Assembly: GCA_949987705.1 (NCBI GenBank)
Contig: OX465281.1
Location: forward strand, 98,488,326 to 98,552,325
Direction: 5' to 3'
Source: Thereva unica
Lineage: Eukaryota > Arthropoda > Insecta > Diptera > Therevidae
Length of the DNA: 64,000 nucleotides
In this document: one piece after another, positions 1 through 10,782 of the stretch
Position numbering within the stretch: position 1 is the first letter of the stretch
Layout of the letters: every line of letters starts with the position of its first letter
Position numbers and translations under genes: made by a program
The notes under the pieces: model-generated
What the model was told of the DNA's origin: nothing
What the model saw: the letters and a program-made list of their open reading frames with translations, nothing else
Databases searched by the model: none

Positions 1-3000
1 TGTTTTAACCTGTTGCTGTACGCATGATGGTGGTCTAATGCATGTTTTATTAAATCCATATTTTTTTAAAATTCCTCCAGATGTTCTTTTTGATTGGAGA
101 AAATATTCACAGCTTCCTAAATTATCATTAGGGAATAGTTTCTTTCCAGCAGAATTTTGATTTACAGTTTTATTTTTCTTTAGGCATTGCTCGTTTTGCA
201 ACCCATTGGCCTTTTTCTGCGAATTTTTTGGCTGATTATCTAAGGGACTGTATTGTTCAATTTTGTTTTTTAATGGAGATTCGTCTTGGCCTGCTAGCAC
301 TGGTGGTGGAGTTTCTTTCTTTTCTTTAATATCTTTACCCTTCTTTTTTTGTTTTAATTTCATACGTAACTGATGCATTTTCTATTTAAAAATAATTAAA
401 ATCATTTGGAAAAACACTGCTAATTATAAAGAATTACATCCAATGTTTGAAGATTATCTTTGACCCATTGATCATCTTGACTATCCGATAATAAGTTGGA
501 AGATTCGCCTGATTTATTCACGCCATATGTTTTACGATCGGATCTCAATTTCATTATTCGATGCACATTTTTTTTGCAGTCTTTATATACTAACAATTTT
601 ACACCAGGAGTTGTTATTGTTAGCGGATCATGTCTAAAATGAGAAAAATTTAAATTTGTTTTGAGCTTTGTAAAATTTTCTTGATACCTTGAGGTGTTTA
701 GGACATCACTTAAGTCAAACCAATTATCATAATCAGGCAAATTAACAACGCGTCTAGCTGATACAGGACCACCTTTCATATCAAGCACCAATTTTAGTCT
801 AGATCCATTTGCTAACGGTATATCTTTCATTTCAGTAGCATCACTTAGTTCTTTCTGGTTGTAAAGTAAATGTTGTTGTCCAATTGGTATCCCTGTCCAT
901 GAAACAAAATACTCATTTAGTCAGAATTTGCAAAATGATTACTAATATATTAAATCCATCATCATCGTACCATAACGTGAACCATGCAAATAAAAAGGCA
1001 TGTACAATAATTTGAGACCTTAGATGTTCTATATTAAGGGCCCCATACATGAGCGCACCATTATGGCGACGCTCCAATGTTGCCAGTCCGGTCCGAAATT
1101 AGGAAACATACACGATAGCGCTTGAGCCAGTCAGCCGATTGCAGCCGGTTATGACGAGCACAGTAATTAAATTTTGTTTTTACCGAGCTTTCATCTCCTT
1201 TCGACAAAGGGATAAAATTCCAGATGAATTTTGTTTTAAATGAGCTTCTCGAAATAGAAAATTCCGAAAAGATGCAAAATAAGCAAAAATGTATCAAATG
1301 TATCACATTTTAAAATTGTTATGATTGTTGCATCGTAAAACTTATATTAAAACGAAATTATATTTCAGGAACATTTGTATTTCGGGTCATTTGTTGCCTA
1401 GGGACTTTTGTATTGAGGGACATTCACATTGCGCCGCGCCGAGGGCTTCAAATCAAGTCAATATCCAAATCTTTGGCTGTGAGTTTCGAGTGCATACAAA
1501 TTGTTGTTTTGACGTGGCGTGGTGTAATTTGCACGGCTGGAGTGCTCGTGTATTGGGCTCTTAAAATGCAACGCAGCATTGGGGATCTCATTCAGAAAAT
1601 TAAATTTATAAAAACTGTAAAGGCCCCATACACGGTCAAATTGGATGTAGATCAAAGTACGCATGTATAAAAAAAACTATAGATTGTAAACCGGTTGGCC
1701 GACCAAAACTCGTTGCGCGCATGGGTTTGATGAAAATGTGGATGTACATGGGGGCCTTAAGATTCTAGTTCATACACAAAGCGATCCATTAGATCAGCGG
1801 TGTCCAACACCATCGCCACTAGTCACATGTGGCGAATAGACCAGGTGAATGTGGCGAATGCAACATTGAAATATGTCATATTTCTTCGAGTAATACAAAA
1901 TTAGCTAGTTGTGTAAACCAATTTCTTAGAAAAATCTTTTAGATTAATTACTATTATAGTTATTTGAACTAGCTTCTCTCAGGATTACTTTGTCACCAGT
2001 TCTGAAACTAGTCAATTTCTCACTAGTGCTAAACGTATTACTATTTTGTAAGAAGACAGTTTTTATCTGTCTACGTTCATTATACTGGGAAATTGATCGT
2101 GTGGACCGAAGGGGTCAAACACACATCCCAACTAGTTTATATTTATTTTTAATGTGGCGAATGAAATTATTTTAAAATAGGGATTATGGCTACAAACGAA
2201 TTTCTGTTGGACACCGCTGCATTAGATGATTGTACAACTATGGGAGCAGGAAGCAGTGCCAGAAGACTGCTGGATAAGAGAAACCCTATACCTAGAAACA
2301 GGATTGAAAATGAAGTTTGAATCTTGGTTTTGCATCAACCAACTACCATGTGCATAAACATCAAGTCACCACCATATGGTTTGAAACCCGAATGAAGGAA
2401 AATCATAAAAAGCAAAAAAAATATAGGAATTTCAAAGTTATTTAACATGAAACACATCGAGCAGCGATCAGCTCGAGAGATATCTTTACTCATTTTACAC
2501 GATGAAACACAAAAACAAAAAGTTTCCTGCAAACTTGCTCGGTTAGAAGGAGCGAGGTGAGAGAAGGTTTGGGGGAATACGTGCCTGTCCAGGGAATCCT
2601 GCAAGGATTTGAGGAGAAAAATGATTCAGCAGGAATGTTGAGATTGAATTATTCTTCATCCACTTAAACGTCTTTTAGTCTGTCTTACACCTCACCCGAA
2701 GTTTGCATGGATCAGGTGAATCCAGTCTGGTTCTTTGGATATCTCCAAGGCTTTTGATAGAGTTTGGCACTTAGACTTGTTAGCTAAACAGAAATGGATT
2801 GAGAGTTTCCTTTCCGGCTGTTCAATTAAGGTAGTATTGGATGGCATCAAATCTGAACCCAACCCTATCTCTGCGGGGGTCCCCCAAGGGTCAATTTTAT
2901 CACCAGCCCTATTTCTTATCTTTATAAATGACCTACTTTCAATCCCCTCCAACCCACTTCTCAGTTTCCGCTGACGGTACCTTGCGTTACTGTTACACCT

Positions 3001-5859
3001 ACGATACAAGACAGACTCATGCCAGATCCTGTCTTGATGATTGTAAATTAATGTCCAATTCTATTAATACGTGCGTTCCATTGGGCGATATTTGCTACTC
3101 CGGAGTACTCCCGAGGACCTCCAACTACCCCTGCTCTTGTTTTGGGGGATTTCACTCCTAGTAGAAACGCATAAAATTTCCGCCAGGTTTTCAAGCTTTG
3201 GCTACTTAAAAGAAGATGGCTTTTTGTTTTTTCAGTAAAATAAACTGTCAGATAAATTATTATATGGTGCATTTTTAAAGTAAACAAAACAAGTAACAGT
3301 TTAAAGTGAATAAAATAAATAACAGTGGAATTTAAAAAATTATAAAATGGATAATATTGATAGATATAATACGGTAAGATAAAATAAATTGTTTTATTAT
3401 ACCCTTGTTTACTCCTTATATTAAAAATCGCGTTCCATTGGCCATGAACTCGGGAGAAAAAATCTACCAATGGAACGCGGCTATTAGACATTAAGCTCAT
3501 TCTAGAGTGGGGAAAGAAGAATTGTGTCGGATCCCATCCCTACACATCTTAGGGTCACATTAGCCAAAGACTTGCGATGGAATGACCACATATTCCAAAT
3601 CACCAAACAAGCATCCCAGTGCTTGGGATTTCTTAAGAGGTGCAAGTTTCTCCTCCAACCATCGGCCCGTGCTGTTATTTATAAATCCTACATTCGGCCT
3701 CTCCTCGAATACAACTCCCTCGTTTGGGGCGGCGCGTCGATATCCACCTTGGCATGGTTAGATAAGGTGCAAAAAAAGGCACTTAAATTAATTGATGACG
3801 ACACCGCCTGCTCCACCATCGACCCCTTGAGCCACCGTAGGAATGTAGCAGCACTAACAAAATTGTATCGCTATAGCGACTGTTCGTCCGAAATAAACGC
3901 TCTCCTTCCTCCCCGGCAATCTTATAACCGCAACACCAGATTAGCCCACTCGTCTCATTCCCTCTACCTACAACTTCCCCTTTCACGCACTCAACAAGAT
4001 ATGAATTCGTTTGTAAATAGAACAACTCGACTGTGGAATAATCTCCCGCAGTCACCCAGTAGGAACTTTAGGAAGGCCTTACCGATGGAGCACTGAAATA
4101 AGTACTCATCTGGTAAGGGGTACCCCTTATTTTCTTGGTGCTAGATGAGCCCTTACAAACCCCCTTACAAGAGAAGGCAGATGGTAAGGTGTAGTCCAGA
4201 ATTATACCCAAACAAGTGAGAATCTGCCCGATGACTCAAGGGAGCTTTCGTGGAGTTTTCATAAATTTTATAGAAACAAAGAAAACGGGCAATTATATTC
4301 GTCGACATAAAATGCGACATTAGCATACTCAATAGCCGGCTCTCATTCGATACGGAGGACAAGCAGCTTTGGAGAAGTGGAGAATTTAGTTGGGGGACTG
4401 ATTAGGACTGATTTTCCGGGCTTGGAAAAAAAGGCATTTGTAAAAGATGAACAAAATAAAAGCATTTCGATACCGGATCACATATCCCCCCCCCCGTACT
4501 AAGCTTGCTGCTAGACATTGCACTATGACGTGACAAACGACATGATTGACTGGTAGTACATAGGGTGATTCCTGAGCTTAACACTGCCTCATAAAAAAAC
4601 CTAAATTCGAATTTGTATTTGCGGCGAAATTTTGAGTTGGAACTGAAACCTCTATACTTCTTATAAGAAATTTGTAACATACAATTTTTCTTTGCACTAA
4701 TTCTAATTCGTCATTCACATGCAAATTAGAAGAAAAGTAAAATTAGTCTGGTCTGGTTAAATTGAATGTTTAGAAGTAAATAAAATTGAACGAATTGTCA
4801 TTGCACTAACAAATTGTTCGTGGTATTGAGAGGGGTCCTTACGAAATCGAACTCATGATTTATTTGAACAATAAATGCTATTTGAACTATAAATGGAATA
4901 ATGATAACGCTTTCATATTACATATGAATGTTAAACGAATGAAGTGTATGTTAGCCCACACGTTGGTACTTAAAGAATGGAAATGGTTTGCTATTTTTAT
5001 TGTAGTAGACTCTAAACAGCAACAAAACGGCGCTAATTGGGCCTCCGGTCGCACTGGAGGCAGCCCTTAACCTACAGACTCTAAACAGACGTAAAATTTT
5101 ACTTAACACAATTTAAATGAAAAATTTCGAGGAAATAATCCTTTGACATCTTTTTCAGTTCTTATTTTCAACTTGTGTTGCTGATTACCTCCATAAACCG
5201 CATGTAGCGGCGTAATGATAAATTAAGTAGACCTAAACTTTTCGACCAGTAATATAATTTGCTTCACGTGAACCCACATTATTGTTAATTGACACAATCC
5301 CACCCAAGTAAATGACGTTGGATTTAAAGCGTAAAAGCTGTTCCATCTTAAATAGCAATAGGGAAACTCAGTAAAAATCAGCTTAAACGTACTTAGCTGG
5401 AGAATTAATATTATTGCTGGCTGTATTCGACCCAACTTAACAATAAAAAAAATCGAAAGAAAACAATTCCAATATTTATGTATGCCATTCAATGAGTCAC
5501 TGTACGCGATAACAGTGTTATTAAATTCCCATCTTTCTTCTCTCAAAGATATGGAAATCGCAATCAAGTAATGACGATATCATCTACTTTTTTAAACAAT
5601 AATTCAATATTTCCCTGTTTAGTTTATTATATCGACTATGTCCTTGTAAAAATCATGTCATTGCAACTATAATTAGAATTAAACTCTTTCTTTCAAAATA
5701 AGAATATATTGGATTAGAAAATTTTTCGTGTACACACGTACCTTCATATTTTTGAATTCTAGATTTGATATATCCTATTGTGTCCTTATCGGTAACAGTC
5801 ACCTCAAACTCCGATCCTGTCAAAGTCTCGACGATTATATCATATTGCGGGGTCCACAT
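1..5859 (-). CDS. ZFAND4: ZFAND4-like gene (ubiquitin-like + AN1 zinc finger family), 5' three exons, partial
   Basis: Minus-strand gene with three exons seen: exon 1 5742-5859 (ATG at 5859), exon 2 438-892, exon 3 1-381, which runs off the left edge. The junctions have GT/AG and keep frame: exon 1 ends one base into a codon (KYE then G), exon 2 resumes with IPIGQQHLLYNQKEL, and exon 2 to exon 3 is phase 0 across a 56-bp intron. Exons 1-2 encode a complete ubiquitin-like fold (starting MWTPQYDIIVETLTG, ending in LDMKGGP), which is the hallmark N terminus of ZFAND4/ANUBL1. The rest of exon 2 and the Lys-rich exon 3 match the linker of that family. The AN1 zinc finger should lie left of the window. 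The first intron is 4.85 kb and packed with repeats. An upstream in-frame ATG (5934) exists, but the conserved domain begins at 5859. Its cellular role is poorly known; ubiquitin-pathway binding is inferred from the fold. Confidence 0.8.
1038..1756. mobile_element. TTAA-flanked TIR element (MITE) in ZFAND4 intron 1
   Basis: The ends are imperfect inverted repeats (GGGCCCCATACAT at the left; GGCCCCCATGTACAT read inward at the right). They are flanked by TTAA at 1034-1037 and 1757-1760, the target used by piggyBac- and Kolobok-type transposases. A further copy of the terminal motif (GGCCCCATACAC) lies inside at about 1622, so the element may be composite. The short reading frames within it (1061-1670) run through the repeats and show no protein family. 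Confidence 0.55.
1795..2219. mobile_element. hAT-type MITE, 425 bp, 8-bp TSD
   Basis: The termini CAGCGGTGTCCAAC / GTTGGACACCGCTG are perfect inverted repeats. They are flanked by an exact 8-bp duplication CATTAGAT (1787-1794 and 2220-2227), diagnostic of the hAT superfamily. It has no transposase. A piece of its interior (the stretch reading to GATCGTGTGGACCG) recurs inverted at 8955-9006. Confidence 0.8.
2228..2702. other. Unassigned intronic sequence with a MITE relic
   Basis: No gene was seen. Positions about 2490-2600 resemble the left end of the MITE at 45447-45890 (shared TTTTACACGATGAAACAC and the following purine-rich stretch). The remainder matches nothing else in the window. Confidence 0.4.
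2703..4054 (+). pseudogene. Jockey-like non-LTR retrotransposon reverse transcriptase remnant
   Basis: Broken reverse transcriptase with two recognisable parts. The first (about 2703-3068) has the motifs DISKAFDRVWHLDLLAK, GVPQGSILSPALFLIFIND and a frameshifted catalytic box (A-D-x-G-T after LLSF). The second (about 3484-4054) has IPTHLRVTLAKDLRWNDHI, a Leu/Arg-rich thumb region (YKSYIRPLLEYNSLVW) and the family C-terminal FVNRTTRLWNNLP. An internal deletion (after LLAK), frameshifts and a 414-bp MITE inserted between the two parts make it dead. It lies in antisense orientation inside ZFAND4 intron 1. The clade is given as Jockey-like from the motif wording; CR1-like is the alternative. Confidence 0.75.
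3069..3482. mobile_element. MITE with ACGTGCGTTCCATTGGG termini, copy 1
   Basis: The left end reads ACGTGCGTTCCATTGGGCGA and the right end is its diverged inverted copy (CCAATGGAACGCGGCT). It interrupts the reverse transcriptase remnant. Its 12441-13449 sister is the same element carrying two further insertions, so this copy serves as the empty site for both. Confidence 0.7.
4055..4487. mobile_element. 5' part of the CCCAGTAGGA TIR element (truncated copy)
   Basis: Starts with CCCAGTAGGA and stays near-identical to 58221-58975 until a run of C at 4485-4493, where similarity stops. The right half and right TIR present at 59203 are missing. It joins the C-terminal end of the reverse transcriptase remnant directly, so that reading frame's last codons (NFRKALPMEH) belong to this element rather than to the retrotransposon. 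Confidence 0.65.
4488..5741. other. Intron 1 of ZFAND4, no recognisable feature
   Basis: AT-rich sequence with only short, low-complexity reading frames. I see no second copy within the window and no coding signature. Confidence 0.4.
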
Positions 5860-5955
5860 TTCTAGTAATAGAATCAATTTATTGCAATTAAAAATATTTT
5901 TAAAATTTAAACACAGCCGCAGTAAAAATGACATTAAAATGGTGAAGCGATTGCA

Positions 5956-6414
5956 ATGTGGAACTACCTAAATAGTATCGAAAATTTACCTAAGTTGGTT
6001 CACTACACCAATAATTTTCCAGTCTTAAATTCCCAAGAAAAAACTTCCTTTAAAAAAATACGAACGCTGGCCACAAAATTGCTGCAGCCTTTTTCCCGAA
6101 AATCCAATAAAGCTAAATCAGACCAAATAAAACGCAATTTTCACGAGATATTTAGCGGAACACTCGTCTTTCAGTCTGACACAAGTACACTTACGAAATT
6201 ACAAATACTTCAAAATTTCAAGTTGTGTCAACACTGTATTCTGCCTGGTGACCACTCTGCCTGGCAGATGGCCGCTTCTCAATTCACTCGAAAATTTATT
6301 ATTCAATTACTGGCGGCTAATGCAAAATATCTCAATGTGCCGTTTTATACAAATATTTTATTATTTTCAAAACAATCAACATGGCTATTACATATCTTAA
6401 AAACTTTGAAATAA
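5956..6414 (+). CDS. Hypothetical 152-residue protein, head-to-head with ZFAND4
   Basis: Open frame starting MWNYLNSIENLPKLVHYT and ending HILKTLK. Not recognised. It has a mixed, protein-like composition rather than the simple composition of most chance frames here. It contains a C-x2-C pair (LCQHCILPGDHSAW) and no obvious signal peptide or membrane segment. Its ATG lies only 96 bp from the ZFAND4 start on the other strand, as in a shared bidirectional promoter. It could also be the first or only exon of a longer gene. No poly-A signal was confidently placed. Confidence 0.4.
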   Translation: MWNYLNSIENLPKLVHYTNNFPVLNSQEKTSFKKIRTLATKLLQPFSRKSNKAKSDQIKRNFHEIFSGTLVFQSDTSTLTKLQILQNFKLCQHCILPGDHSAWQMAASQFTRKFIIQLLAANAKYLNVPFYTNILLFSKQSTWLLHILKTLK

Positions 6415-6569
6415 AATTCCGTATCCGATTCCGTACAAATTAACCTTGCAGTCCACCCCACTGAACTACTGTCATCCACCCAAATCAACAGTGCTGCCAG
6501 TTCAACATAATTGTATATTTCTACTCCCATTTTAACCATAATGCACATCCCCAGTACTACAAACAGAAA

Positions 6570-6715
6570 CTGACAGGAGTGCGTTCAAAAACTTTACTAT
6601 AGTAAACCACGAGGTAAGCTGTGGTTATGCTACATCACTTCACTTAACCACACAAGTTTATGTTTAACCATGGAGGTTTTTGAACGCACCGTGGTTAACT
6701 ACGAATTTAAAAATA
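6570..6715. repeat. Inverted-repeat element with GTTCAAAAA/TTTTTGAACG ends, copy 1
   Basis: Begins GTGCGTTCAAAAACTTTAC and ends TTTTTGAACGCACCGTGG. The interior (TAGTAAACCACGAGGTAAGC) is nearly identical to 8688-8815 and related to the larger composite at 10783-11308. Confidence 0.55.
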
Positions 6716-6742
6716 ATTAAAAAAATTTTCCCATAACATATA

Positions 6743-7177
6743 CCGAGTTTCCATGGGAGTCGAGTTGAGTTGAGGTTGAGTTGAAATGACACTTCAACTC
6801 AACGACTCAACTCTATGCGTTTCCATGGCTGACTTTTCTGCTTGTGTACAGACAGCTGAATGTGTACTTGTATTAAGCAAGCAGCTGTTTTTAAATTTGA
6901 CGAAATATTTTTGTTATTATAAAATAGTGATCATGGACCATAAAATTAATTTATTGTGTTCGTTGTATAACAGAAATGTTATAAATAGGCGCAACATTTT
7001 GACTTTTTTAACATTTGACAATCCCGTTTGTAGTTGTGTGCGTGAACTCTGTTCCAATCTACCTATTTTCGTTGAGTTGAGCAGAGTTGAAAATCTTTAA
7101 CGAAAACTCTTGACTGCGACTGTTTCCATGGAGTTCAACTCGGGTTCAACTCTGGTTGAACTCTCATGGAAACTCAG
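6743..7177. mobile_element. TA-flanked MITE, CNGAGTTTCCATG termini (435 bp)
   Basis: Inverted ends CCGAGTTTCCATGGGAGT and ACTCTCATGGAAACTCAG are flanked by TA dinucleotides (6741-6742, 7178-7179). Subterminal AGTTGAG/CTCAACT motifs are repeated. The frame at 6786-7100 is a by-product of these repeats. Confidence 0.6.
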
Positions 7178-7184
7178 TAATATA

Positions 7185-7586
7185 GTGCGTTTCCATGACA
7201 GCTTGAAGCGTACTTAAAGTACAAATGTACAAATGTAAACGGAAGCAGCTCGATCGGAGTCGATCAAAAAGATTTTTGTGATCGACTCGAGTGCTTGTCA
7301 TGTAAACCGAGCTTGAAAGCTTGAGTGCTCGAAATTGCGAAAGTTAGGCCTGTAAATGTGTCTAAAGGTAATGTGTGGGAATATGAGGAGACAAAAATAT
7401 TAATGAAGAAATAAAAGCACGATAAAAGGAAGAAATAAAAGAAATATAATAGTAACTTCAAATGACAGCTAAAGAACTCAAGCTCAGTTTAAGCTAATAT
7501 GCCGCTTCAAATAAGCAGAGCATATACGCGCTCGAGTTTTTGAGATTTTCAAGCCTTCGAGTACTCAAGCTGTCATGGAAACGTAG
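7185..7586. mobile_element. TA-flanked MITE, GTGCGTTTCCATGAC termini (402 bp)
   Basis: Ends GTGCGTTTCCATGACAGCTT and AAGCTGTCATGGAAACGTAG are inverted copies; TA flanks both sides (7183-7184, 7587-7588). It abuts the preceding MITE within 8 bp and shares only the GTTTCCATG core with it. Confidence 0.6.
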
Positions 7587-7747
7587 TAATAGTCTCCGCA
7601 ATTTGCTTGAATTATTCTGTATATCGTTGGCTTACAAGCAGAATTCACAAAGTACAATTTTTCAAGTTTTCAGTTTTTTATACTAAAGTAAGTCTTATAA
7701 TGCCAACTTTATACTGGCAATACCTTATAGCCCGCAAACTAATGTTA

Positions 7748-8104
7748 TGTGTGTTCGATGACTCTTTAAAAAGTTCGGAGCAGAGCAGAGCGGCTCAATT
7801 GGGAGCGGCTGTCAAATTGGTGTCAGAGCAGAAAAAATCAGATTATAGCAACAAGCTCAAAAAACACCTTTCTACTAAATTTTGCTCCAAATTCTGTTTT
7901 TAGAGGTTAGATGCGAATGTCAATTTTAGAAGAAGAAATATATTTGGTGGAGCAGAAAAAGTGAGAATTCTCAACTCAGAGCAAGCTCAAAAAACGCAGA
8001 GCAAGGCAAATGGGAGTAGAAAAGCTCTCTTAAAACGTCTCAAAAAACGCAAATTGCTGATTTTTTCTGCTTAAAGTTGAGCTGGAGCAGTCATCGAACA
8101 TACC
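7748..8104. mobile_element. TIR element with TTCGATGACT ends
   Basis: Ends TGTGTGTTCGATGACT and AGTCATCGAACATACC are inverted, with TA on both sides. The interior has direct and inverted copies of GAGC/GCTC-rich words (AGCAGAGCAGAGC and the like). It is non-coding. Confidence 0.55.
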
Positions 8105-8227
8105 TATTGTTAAGGTTTTTAGGGGGTTAGTTTCGGATTTACATTGTCCATAATGACACAAAACTACAAAATCATTTCTGCCAAAACTCATTAATTTGTT
8201 GCGTTTTTTTATTTTAATCTAAAAATC

Positions 8228-8342
8228 CAGGGGTGGTAGCACGTAAGTTGTTTCAATTTACTTCTTCATACAAAAATGTCTGTAACACTTGCATTTTTGT
8301 ATGAAGAGCTCGATTGAAACAACTTACGTGCTACCACCCCTG
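8228..8342. mobile_element. Foldback MITE, 115 bp near-perfect hairpin
   Basis: Arms of about 50 bp start CAGGGGTGGTAGCACGTAAG and close CTTACGTGCTACCACCCCTG around a short loop at about 8280-8294. The CAGGGGTG terminus is typical of hAT, but I could not find an exact 8-bp duplication. Confidence 0.7.
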
Positions 8343-8687
8343 TATTAGAATTAAATAATTATTTCAATTCTTTTGTAAACTAAACTAAGAAATCTAAAAA
8401 ACAATGTATACTGAGCCGATTACTATTATATGCCATTACAAAATTTTCAGAGACACAAACATCTTAAATATCGATTTACTAAAAACTATAGTTTTTGACT
8501 TGTGATTTCTGCTTTTAAACCCACGATATGTCCATTAATTATTTATTTGTAATAATTCCAGAAATCCCACTTCGACCTGTTCATTGTTAACATTAAATCA
8601 AATGTCAAAGAGTTGTTTTTATTCTTCTTCTTCTTAACTACCGTTAACCATGCTCTCGAACAAGGTTAAAGATTAACAACGTCATGG

Positions 8688-8815
8688 AGCGCGTTCAAAA
8701 ACCTTACTATAGTAAACCACGAGGTAAGCTGTGGTTATGCTACATCACTTCACTTAACCACGAAAGTATATGTTTAACCATGGAGGGTTTTGAACGCTCC
8801 GTGGTTAACTACGTG
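8688..8815. repeat. Inverted-repeat element, copy 2
   Basis: Same element as 6570-6715 (GCGTTCAAAAACCTTAC to TTTTGAACGCTCCGTGG). A longer block upstream (about 8560-8680) is a second copy of 8895-8953 joined directly to 10000-10075. Confidence 0.55.
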
Positions 8816-9189
8816 GTAATGAAAATTTAAAAAAAATTTCCATAAAATAGTGTCGGCTATTTGCCTCAATTATCTCCAATAATTATTTATTTAAAATAAT
8901 CTCACAAATCCCACTTTGATTTGGTCATTATTAACATTAAAACAAATGTCAAACTAGTTGGGATGTGGGTTCGACCCTTTCGGTCCACACGATCAACTTC
9001 CCAGTTTGATGGATGTTGAATATATGATTGGGTATTTTAATAATAAATGAACAATAGGCAATATAGAATATATCTATAATACCGAGAATTTGTCACAATT
9101 GTTTATCAACATTTTCGCTAAAATGTCAAACTAAATGTGCGCACTTACAATATTAGGATGACGAAAATGTATATAAAATTGATGTATTA

Positions 9190-9835
9190 ATGTTTTCGGC
9201 ACCTCAATGAAGTCGATATAGTTTTTAGTTCGCGCGGTATCGTGCAGGTACAAAAATCACTTAAGTCATTTAAACCAAAAACCGCTGGACCGAATATTAT
9301 AAAAATCTTTTCAGATTATATTGTCGCTAATACGCTTCGAACGGCAGCTCAAGTAAGTCAATATCTTTCGTGGTTCGGGCGATATCGTGCAGGTACAAAA
9401 ATTATTTACGCCGCTTAAACAAAAAAACGGCTGGACCGAATTTTATGAAAATCTTTTCAGATCATATTTTGGTTAATACTCTTCGAACGGCATGTCAACG
9501 AAATCGATATCTTTTATAGTTCGCGCGATATCGTGCAGGTACAAAAATCACTTAAGTCATTTAAACCAAAAAACCGCTGGACCGAATATTATAAAAATCT
9601 TTTCAGATTATATTGTCGCTAATACGCTTCGAACGGCAGCTCAAGTAAGTCAATATCTTTCGTGATTCGGGCGATATCATGCAGGTACAAAAATCACTTA
9701 CGTCGCTTAAACAAAAAAACGGCTGGACCGAATTTCATGAAAATCTTTTCAGATCATATTTCGGTTAATACGCTTCGAACGACACCTCAACGAAGTCGAT
9801 ATCAGTTTTGGTTCGCGCGATATCGTGCAGGAAAA
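9190..9835. repeat. ~145-bp tandem repeat, about 4.5 units, with two-unit higher order
   Basis: The word ATCGTGCAGG or close variants recurs at about 9239, 9387, 9529, 9675 and 9823. Units 1 and 3 are nearly identical (CACTTAAGTCATTTAAACC, TTATATTGTCGCTAATACG). Units 2 and 4 share another version (CGCTTAAACAAAAAAACGGC). The true period is therefore about 290 bp. Confidence 0.85.
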
Positions 9836-9854
9836 AATGACCCCATCCGTACGC

Positions 9855-9880
9855 ACATACACACACACACACACACATAC
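9855..9880. repeat. AC microsatellite
   Basis: Run of alternating A and C directly after the tandem array. Confidence 0.8.
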
Positions 9881-10076
9881 TTCCTCCCAATTTTTTGCTT
9901 AAAATGCTCCTGGGACCTTGAAAGATGAAAATACGTTGAAATTTTCGATTTCGATTTTCGGACCGATTACAATAACTTCCTATACTGGGAAGTAAAAAAT
10001 TGTTTTTATTCTTCTTCTTCTTAACTATCGCTAACCATGCTCCCGAGCATGGTTAAAATTTAACTACCTTGGAATA

Positions 10077-10772
10077 AAGAACTACAGGAAAGGCCTTCGT
10101 GTGTATAATCCCTGTATTTGAGCGTAGTGAAATCTGCGGGTTAGTCAAATGTCAAATTGGGTTAGTTAGCTGCTTGTGTTCCCGCGTTCGGTGGAATACT
10201 TTTTTAAGGCGAGTTTTTTTTATAAAGTTATCCGAAATCTTGTTATCAAAACTAACTTAAAAGTATAAAGAATAGTTCAAAGTAAAATTAAAGTTCTAGT
10301 GAGTGAGTTTTATGTGAAAAACAGAACAATGAAGTGTGTAGTTTGTTAATGCAGGAATAAATAGAAATATGCACGAGAAAAATCGTTCTTCAGGTGAATG
10401 TGCTAAATAAAATAGTGCTTAAACACACATATTAGATATTTACATTAATAAATATGTGAATTACAGTGATAAATTGTCCAAATAATGTAAAAGTTATCTG
10501 CTTGAATTTCTTTGTTTACATTAAATGACCCAACGCAAAATTCAAGGGGATCAGCTGTTTAGATTTCGGAGTGACGCCGTGTAAAAAGTTCATTTGTGGG
10601 GGCGAGATTTTATTTTAGATTACTCATAATTTTAACTCGCTCATGTCCCTCCTCTATTTTACTCGGTTTTTACGCTTGTAGTGTACAAACAACTACCAAA
10701 GCGTGGGCACTCATACAAAACGAATTTCACTACGTTTTAATTGGGCGAGGGCCCTTCCTGTAGTTTTGTATT
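10077..10772. mobile_element. TIR insertion with CTACAGGAARGGCC ends (~0.7 kb)
   Basis: Left AGAACTACAGGAAAGGCC and right GGGCCCTTCCTGTAGTTTT are inverted repeats. It separates two parts of the GGTTAAC-rich repeat. The interior (10085-10740) is non-coding. The target duplication was not resolved. Confidence 0.5.
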
Positions 10773-10782
10773 CTAAGTTAAC

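Larger units (their letters stand above)
8954..9999. mobile_element. 1.05-kb satellite-bearing insertion, possibly Helentron/HINE-like
   Basis: The flanks 8895-8953 and 10000-10060 line up with the continuous block 8560-8660, which lacks this segment, so it is an insertion with an empty site in the same window. It carries inverted ACTTCCCAGT / ACTGGGAAGT near its ends, a tandem repeat of about 145 bp, and an AC microsatellite. This layout is reminiscent of DINE/HINE-type Helentrons. No Rep/helicase gene is present. A stretch at 8955-9006 matches inverted hAT-MITE interior (about 2078-2145). Confidence 0.5.

Noticed and set aside
8228..8342. microRNA precursor
   Set aside because: The hairpin is nearly perfect over its whole length and has CAGGGGTG transposon-type ends, which fits a foldback MITE better than a miRNA precursor.
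9190..9835. CRISPR-like array
   Set aside because: Regular spacing, but the units are similar along their whole 145 bp with no unique spacers and no short palindromic repeat; it is a tandem satellite in a eukaryotic context.
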